Positions 6,180 through 12,378 of a stretch of DNA of 21,103 bases are shown here, one piece after another. How positions within the stretch are numbered: position 1 is the stretch's first letter; each line of letters starts with the position of its first letter. The notes beneath the pieces were generated by a model that saw nothing but the letters and a program-made list of their open reading frames with translations, did no database searches and was not told where the DNA came from. This DNA comes from a virus, in IMG/VR virus record IMGVR_UViG_3300033979_000560, positions 1 through 21,103 of that record; one strand, written 5' to 3'. A program made the position numbers and the translations under genes.

Positions 6180-8527
6180 CAGTATTTCATCCCAGAACGC
6201 TTACTACCACCAATGCCCGTATAGACTACCCCTAGCTCAGAGGGTGGTATGGTCTTGCCGCCAGGGGGGATGCCGCCACTTCTAAATTCAAAGTGCAGGT
6301 GAGCCCCAAACGAACGCCCCGTATTGCCAACGGTGCCGGTTGTCGAGCCTTGCTTAACGGTCTGTCCTTCTCTGACGTAGGTGAGGGTCAGGTGGGCCAC
6401 CAGGGAATAAATGCCGCCCCCATGGCGGATGACGATGTAGTTTCCCCACCCACCACCACAACTTTGATTGCCAACCCGGCATCCACGGACCACCCGGACA
6501 ACAACACCATCAGCAGGGGCGATGACCGGGGTATTGGTTGGCGCAGCGATGTCGATGCCATTATGGTTGCGGCCAGCCCAGGCTCGGTAACCAATGCCTT
6601 CGCCAAAGGTGCCACTGCGGATCGGGCAGATGAACCCACCCGGCTTTAGGTCCGCCTGACTGGCGGTGCCATCCTCCAGCAGGGCAGTGCCATCCATGCC
6701 ACCCCCGATGCCACCAGCGCCGCCTGCTGTCGCCTGGGGTGGGCGTTGCCGTTGGGGGCTATACAGTTCAACGTCTGTCGTAAAGGGGCTGCCCACCTGC
6801 CAGCTATGGCTGACAGCGCCCACCCGCCATTCCCTCGCAAAGACAGTCGGCACGATCTCGCTGTCAATAGACACGATAGAGCCTGGGGCTAGGATCAACG
6901 ACTCCGGGCTAGTGAATAGGCTGGCCCGCGACTCATAGCCCTTCACCCGTCTGCTTTCGTCCTTGATGACCTCCGCCTCCGCCTGGCCATCCGCCAGGTC
7001 GATAGCGCCTACCTTCTGAGTGGGTAGGCCCGTCTCGGCACCATCCAAGACGGTGCCAGTCACCGGAGGCTTAGATGCACCCGTCACCGCCGCCTCAGGG
7101 GGCTTGCTGGCGGTACTGGTGGCCGTAGAGTCCTCTTTGGTGATCGCCTCCGGCTGGCCCGTATCCCGGTTTAGAGTGGTCTTTTGCTCAGCGGCATTGA
7201 CCGCTGGGGTGCTGGCTGGGGCATTGCTATTGACGGGCATATCCTTGGTGGCCCTATCGCCAAAGGCTAGCCCGCCTGGCTTCAGGTAATCCTTGGTGAT
7301 CACAAAGCCGGTGAAGTTGGGCCGTAGTGGGGCCAGCTTTAGGGTACTGCCACGGTCAGTCACCCGGTAGCCAATGGCCTGGGCTTCCCTTAGCAATAGT
7401 TCATAGTCGGTGATGCCGGTCTGGTCCAGGTGCTGGTAGGTGGGCCCGTTGCCTTCCATCTCCAAGGTTAGGCCATAGCGCTGACATACCTTAGTGGCCA
7501 GATCCCTTAGCGTCAGGTTGCTATAGGCTGTATTCAGCTTGCGTCGGGTCATCAGCCAGCGGATCGACTGGCCTTCAAATACGGTCTGGTCAGCACCACG
7601 CCCGGTCGTATTGGTGCCAGTGTGGATGAAGTGATACTCCACCGTCTGGGATGGGCTGAAGCCCAGGCTAACGATGATCTCCTGGCCTTTCTGGCTAACT
7701 TCGGCGGCAGCCTCCTGGGCTTTGTCCTGGACTGGCGTTGTACTGGTCGCCGTTGCGGTGCTGCTGGCCGCCGGGGCCTGGGTGGGAGCGGCTGAGCCAC
7801 CGCCTCGATACTTGGCTAGGGCCTTCTCCCATACCTCTCGCATTTTGGACAAGCTTTTCTCCGGCTGGTCATAGCCTGCCCCTGGAAAGCTAGCCCATTC
7901 CTGCCTGCACTTGGTGACCGCTGCATCAAAGCGCCCGGCCCGTACATCCTGAAGGGCCCCCCGACCACGGATCAGCTTAATAGCACCCCGGTCCTGGTTG
8001 GCAGGAGTAAAGTCCGGCATATTCAGCCCGTTCCAGGTTTGCTTTAGAAACTGATACCGGCCAGCAGCGTCAGAGCATAGGGTGCGGCTAGCGTTGCAAT
8101 TGATCTGGGCTGGGTGGCGCTCGAAGCCATCAAATAGCTTGCCGGTGAACATGGTGCGGTAGCCATTGGGGCCACTGGTGCCCTCCGCCCAGGCGATTAC
8201 ATCGAGGAAGGCTTTTTCTTCTGCCGTCAGCTCCCCCGCCGTCACCGATGACTCACCCCCACTGGCCCCGGTGCCCCCAGAGGTAGCGGGCGTCTGTTGT
8301 GGGTCTTCGAGTAGGTCGCTAGGTACTTCGATGCCACCAGCGGCAAAGCTCATCTCGAAGAAGTCGGCAGCTATCTTGAGGCCTGGATCGCTTACCTCGA
8401 AGCGACAATTGCTAGCCCGCTTGTCTTCGCCCAGGCTAATGGCTACATAGCGCAGCTTGCCATCACCTGTCTGGAATAGGCGATCACCGATCTTTACTTT
8501 GGCAAAGGGGGCAAGCAGTCGAACCAT
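6179..8527 (-). CDS. Giant tail hub (gpD-like) with inserted GH104-type muramidase and C-terminal M23 endopeptidase, 782 aa
   Basis: A three-in-one baseplate hub. Residues 1-70 and about 285-595 form the gpD/gp27-type hub (IGDRLFQTGDGKLRYVAISL ... FEVSDPG; then GQSIRWLMTRRKLNTAYSNLTL ... DYELLLREAQAIGYRV; VGAVSHSWQ ... TDVELYSPQ). Residues ~101-240 are a COG4678/GH104-like muramidase: EKAFLDVIAWAEGTSG with likely catalytic E115, then HPAQINC, AAGRYQFLKQTW, PDFTPANQDRGAIKLI and WASFPG. Residues ~635-755 are an M23/LytM zinc peptidase with H655xxxD659 (NHNGID), H712 and the HLH pair (H743, H745). Pro/Thr/Ala-rich linkers separate the modules. A normal hub is about 350-400 aa, so the extra length is the two peptidoglycan hydrolases. 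They would cut both glycan and peptide bonds during tail penetration. The gene is coupled to the spike by TGATG. Confidence 0.9.
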   Translation of the reverse strand: MVRLLAPFAKVKIGDRLFQTGDGKLRYVAISLGEDKRASNCRFEVSDPGLKIAADFFEMSFAAGGIEVPSDLLEDPQQTPATSGGTGASGGESSVTAGELTAEEKAFLDVIAWAEGTSGPNGYRTMFTGKLFDGFERHPAQINCNASRTLCSDAAGRYQFLKQTWNGLNMPDFTPANQDRGAIKLIRGRGALQDVRAGRFDAAVTKCRQEWASFPGAGYDQPEKSLSKMREVWEKALAKYRGGGSAAPTQAPAASSTATATSTTPVQDKAQEAAAEVSQKGQEIIVSLGFSPSQTVEYHFIHTGTNTTGRGADQTVFEGQSIRWLMTRRKLNTAYSNLTLRDLATKVCQRYGLTLEMEGNGPTYQHLDQTGITDYELLLREAQAIGYRVTDRGSTLKLAPLRPNFTGFVITKDYLKPGGLAFGDRATKDMPVNSNAPASTPAVNAAEQKTTLNRDTGQPEAITKEDSTATSTASKPPEAAVTGASKPPVTGTVLDGAETGLPTQKVGAIDLADGQAEAEVIKDESRRVKGYESRASLFTSPESLILAPGSIVSIDSEIVPTVFAREWRVGAVSHSWQVGSPFTTDVELYSPQRQRPPQATAGGAGGIGGGMDGTALLEDGTASQADLKPGGFICPIRSGTFGEGIGYRAWAGRNHNGIDIAAPTNTPVIAPADGVVVRVVRGCRVGNQSCGGGWGNYIVIRHGGGIYSLVAHLTLTYVREGQTVKQGSTTGTVGNTGRSFGAHLHFEFRSGGIPPGGKTIPPSELGVVYTGIGGSKRSGMKY

Positions 8528-8544
8528 GGCAGGCCAGCGTTTCC

Positions 8545-8556
8545 TTTAGGTTGCCC
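8545..8556 (-). promoter_or_regulatory. Degenerate T7-like promoter candidate upstream of hub
   Basis: The minus strand reads GGGCAACCTAAA, one mismatch (A for C at position 6) from the GGGCACCCTAAn form of the motif. It sits 17 bases before the hub ATG, in the 30-base gap between the LysM gene and the hub. Spacing fits the other sites, but the mismatch and the purine-rich AAAGGAAA that follows leave room for chance. Confidence 0.35.
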
Positions 8557-8557
8557 A

Positions 8558-9004
8558 TCACACCTTCCTAGCCTCCTGCAGGCTATCAGTCCCCTGGGTG
8601 GGGCTTTTATCCAGCAGCCAGTCTACCAGCTGGGCCCGGCCCGTCTCGATGGCCTGGACGCCTTGATCAAGTAGCTGGTTCAGGGGCCCTTCGATGTCGC
8701 CCACGATGCCATTAATGTCTGCCGCCTGGCGGATCACTTCAGGGATGTAGCTTTGCAGCTGGGCGGTAGCGCTGGCGATGGTGGCACTGACGCCAGTGCG
8801 GATCGACTGTAGGGCCGGTTCCAGCGTAGTGGCTAGCTCCTCCTGGCTGGGCACTAGCAAGGCTAGCTGGGGCGATAGGGTCGCCAATGGGTTGAGGCCA
8901 CCGTTCTGGTCGGCAATGTCCCTAAACTGAGACGGATCCCCTAGCACCCGACTGGCAAAGCTAGCCAAGTCCTCGCCTGGCAATGGCTCGATCAATGCTG
9001 GCAT
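8558..9004 (-). CDS. LysM-like tail protein, 148 aa
   Basis: Residues 5-53 (EPLPGEDLASFASRVLGDPSQFRDIADQNGGLNPLATLSPQ... then LLVPS) follow the LysM pattern of phage tail adaptor proteins: G.dL..iA...lGd...w..Ia..N ... L.p...L.iP. The remaining ~95 residues are amphipathic helices with many Gln, Ile and Leu and could form a coiled bundle. In P2-like tails the small LysM protein X lies near the hub. The gene is just upstream of the hub here and overlaps the 60-aa gene by 13 bases. A role as tube/hub adaptor or peptidoglycan contact is likely. It is not recognised beyond the LysM-like part. Confidence 0.65.
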   Translation of the reverse strand: MPALIEPLPGEDLASFASRVLGDPSQFRDIADQNGGLNPLATLSPQLALLVPSQEELATTLEPALQSIRTGVSATIASATAQLQSYIPEVIRQAADINGIVGDIEGPLNQLLDQGVQAIETGRAQLVDWLLDKSPTQGTDSLQEARKV

Positions 9005-9174
9005 GACTTACCCCGCCGTCGCTCTGGATCCCAGATGATCGTGCAGTCTTTCAGGGCATAGTTATACCACGCGCCATCCGGGCCATGGATGATCAGCCGC
9101 TGTCCTTGAATCTGGGCAAGGCCTCGCACGGCGGTGCCATCGCTCTTGGTGACAATTGCCTGTCTTGGTACCAT
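8992..9174 (-). CDS. Hypothetical small baseplate-operon protein, 60 aa
   Basis: A short beta-rich protein (MVPRQAIVTKSDGTAVRGLAQIQG ... WYNYALKDCTIIWDPERRR) with a basic C-terminus. Its ATG abuts the stop codon of the M15 lysin gene (TAAATG) and its 3' end overlaps the LysM gene by 13 bases, so it is firmly embedded in the translated operon and is very likely real. No family is recognised. A small structural or assembly component is the simplest reading. Confidence 0.55.
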   Translation of the reverse strand: MVPRQAIVTKSDGTAVRGLAQIQGQRLIIHGPDGAWYNYALKDCTIIWDPERRRGKSCQH

Positions 9175-9927
9175 TTAGTTCACCCCTGGATAGGTCCATC
9201 GAGCCCGGTAGCCCCGGCCATCAATATGCACAAACCCCTGGCCCCGGGCTAGCCCACCTCGGCTAGCCCACCATGGATCCAAACGATTATACACATTCAC
9301 CAACGATACACCAGGGATGTGAAAGTCCACGGCATCGCCAACCATGTGCCGACTTTGGCTGGCACCGCCTATCCTGCGGTTAGTCACCGGATCCCGATAC
9401 CAGGAGTTAACCACGACTGGTGCGCCGCCGAATAGGCCACGAACATTCTGCATCACCTCAGCGATCTTGATAATTTTGTAGACCACATCCGGGTTAGCAG
9501 GTTGCCGGTAGCTGCCAGCGCTGTCCACATGGAGCGCTTCACCCCAGGTAAAGCTCTGGCTTTTTAGGCCAATTGAGTCGGTGCTGTAGTAGTTGCCATT
9601 GAACCCTGGCAGGACGATGCCATAGCCTTTGGCGGTATCGCTGGGGGTATCCTTGGGGTCATTGTCAGCGCCATGGCCTTGGGGGTCCAGGCAATGCTGA
9701 GCATAGATCCACCAGGTATTTTTGCGAGATGGGTGCAGGGTGGCCAGGTTAAAGCCGGTGGCATCGACGGTAAAGCAGATATGGCCATGCTCCTGGCGAT
9801 AGGCCAGAATCGGAATCACGGTGCCCTTCAGCACCTTGGCAATTTCGTCAACCTCGAAGCTAGCCGCTGGCTCAGGCAACGGCTTCAGGTAGGTATCGAC
9901 GGTAATGGTAAGGGTGGGGCGTTCCAT
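9175..9927 (-). CDS. M15A-type peptidoglycan peptidase (lysin) with SH3-like N-terminus, 250 aa
   Basis: A zinc-dependent D,D-/L,D-carboxypeptidase-like domain fills about residues 150-250. It has SWYRDP, SRHMVGDAVDF (H-x2-G-x-A-x-D with H194 and D201) and GFVHID (H234, D236), the M15A metal-site pattern. Residues 1-80 (ITVDTYLKPLPEP ... GTVIPILAYRQEHGHICFTV ... WWIYAQHC) resemble the SH3-like wall-binding module I recall from cyanobacterial M15 proteins (DT.lK.......G......dgHi.v......WyiY..H.). AGGAGA precedes the ATG. Because it lies among baseplate genes rather than with a holin, it may be a virion-associated hydrolase, though an endolysin role at lysis is also possible. Confidence 0.85.
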   Translation of the reverse strand: MERPTLTITVDTYLKPLPEPAASFEVDEIAKVLKGTVIPILAYRQEHGHICFTVDATGFNLATLHPSRKNTWWIYAQHCLDPQGHGADNDPKDTPSDTAKGYGIVLPGFNGNYYSTDSIGLKSQSFTWGEALHVDSAGSYRQPANPDVVYKIIKIAEVMQNVRGLFGGAPVVVNSWYRDPVTNRRIGGASQSRHMVGDAVDFHIPGVSLVNVYNRLDPWWASRGGLARGQGFVHIDGRGYRARWTYPGVN

Positions 9928-10040
9928 AGGTTCTCCTGGCTAAGGTAAACTCGACGGCCACTACCTGAACGCCTCCGGGCCGCATCTTGAATCCAGGTAG
10001 CAGCAATAATGATGGTTAGCAGTATGGCGAATGTGCGCAT
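9885..10040 (-). CDS. Possible small single-span membrane protein, 51 aa
   Basis: A short frame reading MRTFAILLTIIIAATWIQD followed by an Arg-rich stretch (ARRRSGSGRR) and a Pro-rich tail. Residues 3-17 form one hydrophobic span with positive charges after it. It overlaps the start of the M15 gene by 43 bases in another frame. Its ATG lies 20 bases below a phage-type promoter site (10061-10072), the same distance as at the other sites, which is the best argument that it is real. A membrane anchor next to a lysin gene could be a holin- or spanin-like helper, but I recognise no family and see no clear ribosome binding site. Confidence 0.4.
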   Translation of the reverse strand: MRTFAILLTIIIAATWIQDAARRRSGSGRRVYLSQENLWNAPPLPLPSIPT

Positions 10041-10060
10041 GGCTGGCTTGGCTAGCTAGC

Positions 10061-10072
10061 TATAGGGTGCCC
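10061..10072 (-). promoter_or_regulatory. Candidate T7-like RNA polymerase promoter, lysin-hub operon
   Basis: The minus strand reads GGGCACCCTATA followed by GCTAGC. It would restart minus-strand late transcription just beyond the plus-strand metalloprotease insert, serving the 51-aa frame, the M15 lysin and the genes below. It lies back to back with the plus-strand site at 10195-10206. Confidence 0.6.
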
Positions 10073-10078
10073 AGCCAG

Positions 10079-10107
10079 TTGACAGCCATCAGTCTATGGC
10101 TTACAGT
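10079..10107 (+). promoter_or_regulatory. Candidate sigma-70 promoter, plus strand
   Basis: TTGACA at 10079-10084, a 17-base spacer, and TACAGT at 10102-10107. The -35 is perfect and the -10 keeps the important T-A-----T positions. A start near 10114 would run into the terminator at 10154-10187 after roughly 74 bases, giving a short RNA or an attenuated leader ahead of the metalloprotease gene. Confidence 0.5.
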
Positions 10108-10153
10108 TGGGTTGTGCGGTGGTTGTGCCTGCACACGAACTCCTAACTTTCAA

Positions 10154-10187
10154 CCCTCAGCACCTTGGGAAATGCTGGGGGTTTTTT
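10154..10187 (+). terminator. Rho-independent terminator upstream of metalloprotease gene
   Basis: CCCTCAGCA (10154-10162) pairs with TGCTGGGGG (10173-10181), nine pairs including one G-T wobble, around a 10-base loop. Six T residues follow at 10182-10187. There is no plus-strand gene just upstream, so it either ends a short RNA from the promoter at 10079 or insulates the insert. Confidence 0.75.
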
Positions 10188-10194
10188 ATTGACT

Positions 10195-10206
10195 GGGCAC
10201 CCTAGG
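10195..10206 (+). promoter_or_regulatory. Candidate T7-like RNA polymerase promoter, metalloprotease operon
   Basis: The plus strand reads CTGGGCACCCTAGG, starting 5 bases after the T-run of the terminator and ending 18 bases before the ATG at 10225. It is the only copy on the plus strand and serves the only large plus-strand operon, which supports a directional promoter function. Confidence 0.6.
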
Positions 10207-10224
10207 GTTAGCGCTAGGCAGCCT

Positions 10225-11274
10225 ATGCTAATCAAAATTGACAACCCTATCCTTGGCTTCATAGACTTTAAGTCGGCCAAAGGTGGCAGCAAAAAGTGCG
10301 TTAAGGGCAAAGTGTGTGGCCTCACCTGCATCGCTAAAAGCCGGGTGTGTCGGATCGAGCTGAAAGGGGCCAATAAGGCAGCCAGCAAATGGCTGGTCAG
10401 CCAAAATACTTCGACAGATGACGGCCCACCGACGATGAAAGGCCGCATCGAACGAGGTATTGAGCTATATCGGGAAGAGTTGAAGGCGATTGAGGCAACC
10501 TACGCTAAGCTGCAAGACGAGCGTGATCGTGGATCCGCTGAGTGGGACGAGGCCTATGACGCGATTGACGCTTTTGAATCCGCCAACCCTGGCCAGATCG
10601 TTCCGCCTGATCTATACGCCAACCTAGCCAAAGCGCAACGGTATCAAGAAAGCATAGAGTCGGAGGCTGAAGAAGTCGTCAATAAAGCCTTTGCAGAATT
10701 GCGAGGCAAGATGCTAGCCAGGGGCGACAGTTCCCTCGCCTTGGATATTGCCAGCAAGGTGGCCATCGATGCCGACCAGCAGCTTGATACGGGCACCATC
10801 CAGGACGAACTAGCCACCCTAAACCGTATTTCCGGCAACCGTGTCCGGCGACTACAAAAAGTCTGGCAGGATCCACAGCATGAACGGGCCTATGTCGAAG
10901 ACGAAAAGGGCATTATCAATGTCGGCAAGGGCGAGCCAAGGCCTGAATCCAGGGTGCTATGGCATGAGTTTGGGCATCTCATCGAGGTTGAAAACCCAAG
11001 CATCAAAGCTGCAGCCAACGACTTTATCCAGCAACGTCGGGATGGTTCCCCACCGAAGAAGCTCAACAAGATCGTTCCAGGCGCTGGCTACGAAGACGAC
11101 GAAAAAGCCTATACCGGCGACTTTTATCACCCTTACCTGGGTAAATTTTATAAAGATGGAGGGACTGAGGTAATCTCTATGGGCCTTGAAAGCTTCCGGT
11201 CCCCACAGGCGATGCGGCAGTTATACCGGGAAGATCCCATGTTCTTTGCCTTTATGCTAGGAGTGCTGTCATGA
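10225..11274 (+). CDS. HExxH zinc metalloprotease, candidate phage effector or cargo protein, 349 aa
   Basis: Residues 25-42 carry four cysteines spaced C-x5-C-x3-C-x6-C (CVKGKVCGLTCIAKSRVC), shared with the 279-aa protein at 15957-16796; similarity continues through KAASKWLVSQ. Residues ~70-215 are charged helices, probably coiled coil. The C-terminal domain has LWHEFGHLIE (H247, E248, H251) and a likely third zinc ligand E315 in GTEVISMGLESF, the arrangement of a gluzincin-type protease. I recall similar HEFGH...PY.GK.Y...EV.SMG domains at the ends of phage and mobile-element proteins, unverified. No signal peptide. A longer frame from TTG 10165 would start inside the terminator, so I chose ATG 10225. 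It is co-transcribed with the 95-aa gene (ATGA overlap). A toxin or ejected host-modifying enzyme is inferred. Confidence 0.8.
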   Translation: MLIKIDNPILGFIDFKSAKGGSKKCVKGKVCGLTCIAKSRVCRIELKGANKAASKWLVSQNTSTDDGPPTMKGRIERGIELYREELKAIEATYAKLQDERDRGSAEWDEAYDAIDAFESANPGQIVPPDLYANLAKAQRYQESIESEAEEVVNKAFAELRGKMLARGDSSLALDIASKVAIDADQQLDTGTIQDELATLNRISGNRVRRLQKVWQDPQHERAYVEDEKGIINVGKGEPRPESRVLWHEFGHLIEVENPSIKAAANDFIQQRRDGSPPKKLNKIVPGAGYEDDEKAYTGDFYHPYLGKFYKDGGTEVISMGLESFRSPQAMRQLYREDPMFFAFMLGVLS

Positions 11275-11558
11275 ACTGGCGTTATCAGGTCAGGGTTTAC
11301 AATGTGACGGTGTCTTTAGATGCCGAAACTCACAACACGCCTGCTCTAGTCACCTATGATGGCAACCCTGACGCTGTCTATGTCCTCAAGCAACGGCTAG
11401 CCAATGCCTATGGTGCCTTCGGCCATAGCTTTGACCCCGAGATCACTACCGCCACCGACCTCGACTATGCCCTATTCAGCACATTTCCCGGCGATGTCAC
11501 TCGGCTGACCGATGCGCCATCCTATGATCCAGGCATCCCCCAGGGTGCTGTCACCTAG
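11271..11558 (+). CDS. Small partner of the metalloprotease (95 aa), possible immunity or chaperone protein
   Basis: The ATG overlaps the metalloprotease stop (ATGA), so translation is coupled. The protein is acidic and beta-rich (MNWRYQVRVYNVTVSLDAET ... AVYVLKQRLANAYGAFGHSF), with a Pro/Asp-rich tail and no signal peptide or membrane span. Toxin genes are often followed by such small acidic partner genes, so immunity or a chaperone role is plausible, but nothing in the sequence proves it. Its stop codon overlaps the stop of the convergent 271-aa gene within a shared CTAG. Confidence 0.6.
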   Translation: MNWRYQVRVYNVTVSLDAETHNTPALVTYDGNPDAVYVLKQRLANAYGAFGHSFDPEITTATDLDYALFSTFPGDVTRLTDAPSYDPGIPQGAVT

Positions 11559-12370
11559 CGCTTCGGAATATTCGTTATCCCTGGTGTCCTGAAAGCCTGC
11601 CCATCCCAGCGGCCAACGATACCCACCAAGCTGCGGGCCCCATCGTACATCCGCACATCGCCTGAGTCTGGATCCGTCGATAGAAAGTACTGGCCAGACT
11701 GGATCAAGGCTGTCACCCTCGGGATATAGAGCCCCGCCTGGGCCTGGAGGTGCGCCTTGGCCTTAGCATTGCCATCGGCCCGTTGTCGCTCCGTCAGGGC
11801 CAGCCTAGGCCGTCCATCGGTGTTAGGGGTAGGTGTAGCTGTCGTTGCTTGCTGACCCCGGTCTATGGCGCTGCTAGGCACTTCTAGCAGCTCGATGTCA
11901 ACCTGTACCCTGGCCGACTGACCACCCGCCAGCCAGCCCACCTCGGTCACCGATAGGCTAGTCAGCACACAGGGCGCTAGGACCACCCGCTGGGCCATCA
12001 CCAATGACAGGACGGGTGGGTTATAGGTTTGCTCGCTCAGCTTCGCCTCAGTCAGCGCAGAGAGGCCATCTACCAGTGGCTGGACTGTCTTGCCCAGCCA
12101 CCATGCATCGAGCAGCACCCCAGGCAGGCGTAGGCTACGGCCAGAGGTGTACTGGTACTGCTGGATGGGGGTCTTGGTGGCATAGGTAGCCCCTTCGGCA
12201 TAGGTAGCCCGACGCTCCCAGGTGATCTGGGTTGGGTTGTAGAGAAAGTTCCATAGCCTAGCGGTCTGGGCATTGGTGGCGCTGGCATATTCCAGCAAGA
12301 AGCATTCCACCTGGCTGCCATGGGTATGTTCACCCCCGGGCAGCCCGTCCATTACATTTTGGTTCCACAT
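11555..12370 (-). CDS. Tail tube adaptor / CIS tube-like baseplate protein (Afp7- or Mu gp43-position), 271 aa
   Basis: The sequence contains FLYNPTQITWERRATYAEG, then YTSGRSLRLPGVLLDAW, VQPLVDGLSALTE, PPVLSLVMAQRVVLAPCVLTSLSV and SARVQVDIELLEV. This is the pattern of contractile-injection tube/LysM adaptor proteins (f.FNP..i.w......y.....G......Y......l......dg...v......L..L......PP......G.....gvl.s......F...G.p.ra...v.l.e). In those the C-terminus has a LysM domain; here residues ~185-271 are helical and beta without a clear LysM match. It sits directly after the tape measure, where Mu has gp43. It probably links the tube end to the hub. Confidence 0.7.
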   Translation of the reverse strand: MWNQNVMDGLPGGEHTHGSQVECFLLEYASATNAQTARLWNFLYNPTQITWERRATYAEGATYATKTPIQQYQYTSGRSLRLPGVLLDAWWLGKTVQPLVDGLSALTEAKLSEQTYNPPVLSLVMAQRVVLAPCVLTSLSVTEVGWLAGGQSARVQVDIELLEVPSSAIDRGQQATTATPTPNTDGRPRLALTERQRADGNAKAKAHLQAQAGLYIPRVTALIQSGQYFLSTDPDSGDVRMYDGARSLVGIVGRWDGQAFRTPGITNIPKR

Positions 12371-12378
12371 AGCGCCCC

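Noticed and set aside
10165-10224. TTG-started extension of the metalloprotease
   Set aside because: It lies in the terminator stem and the phage-type promoter site. The ATG at 10225 aligns with the start of the 79-aa relative.
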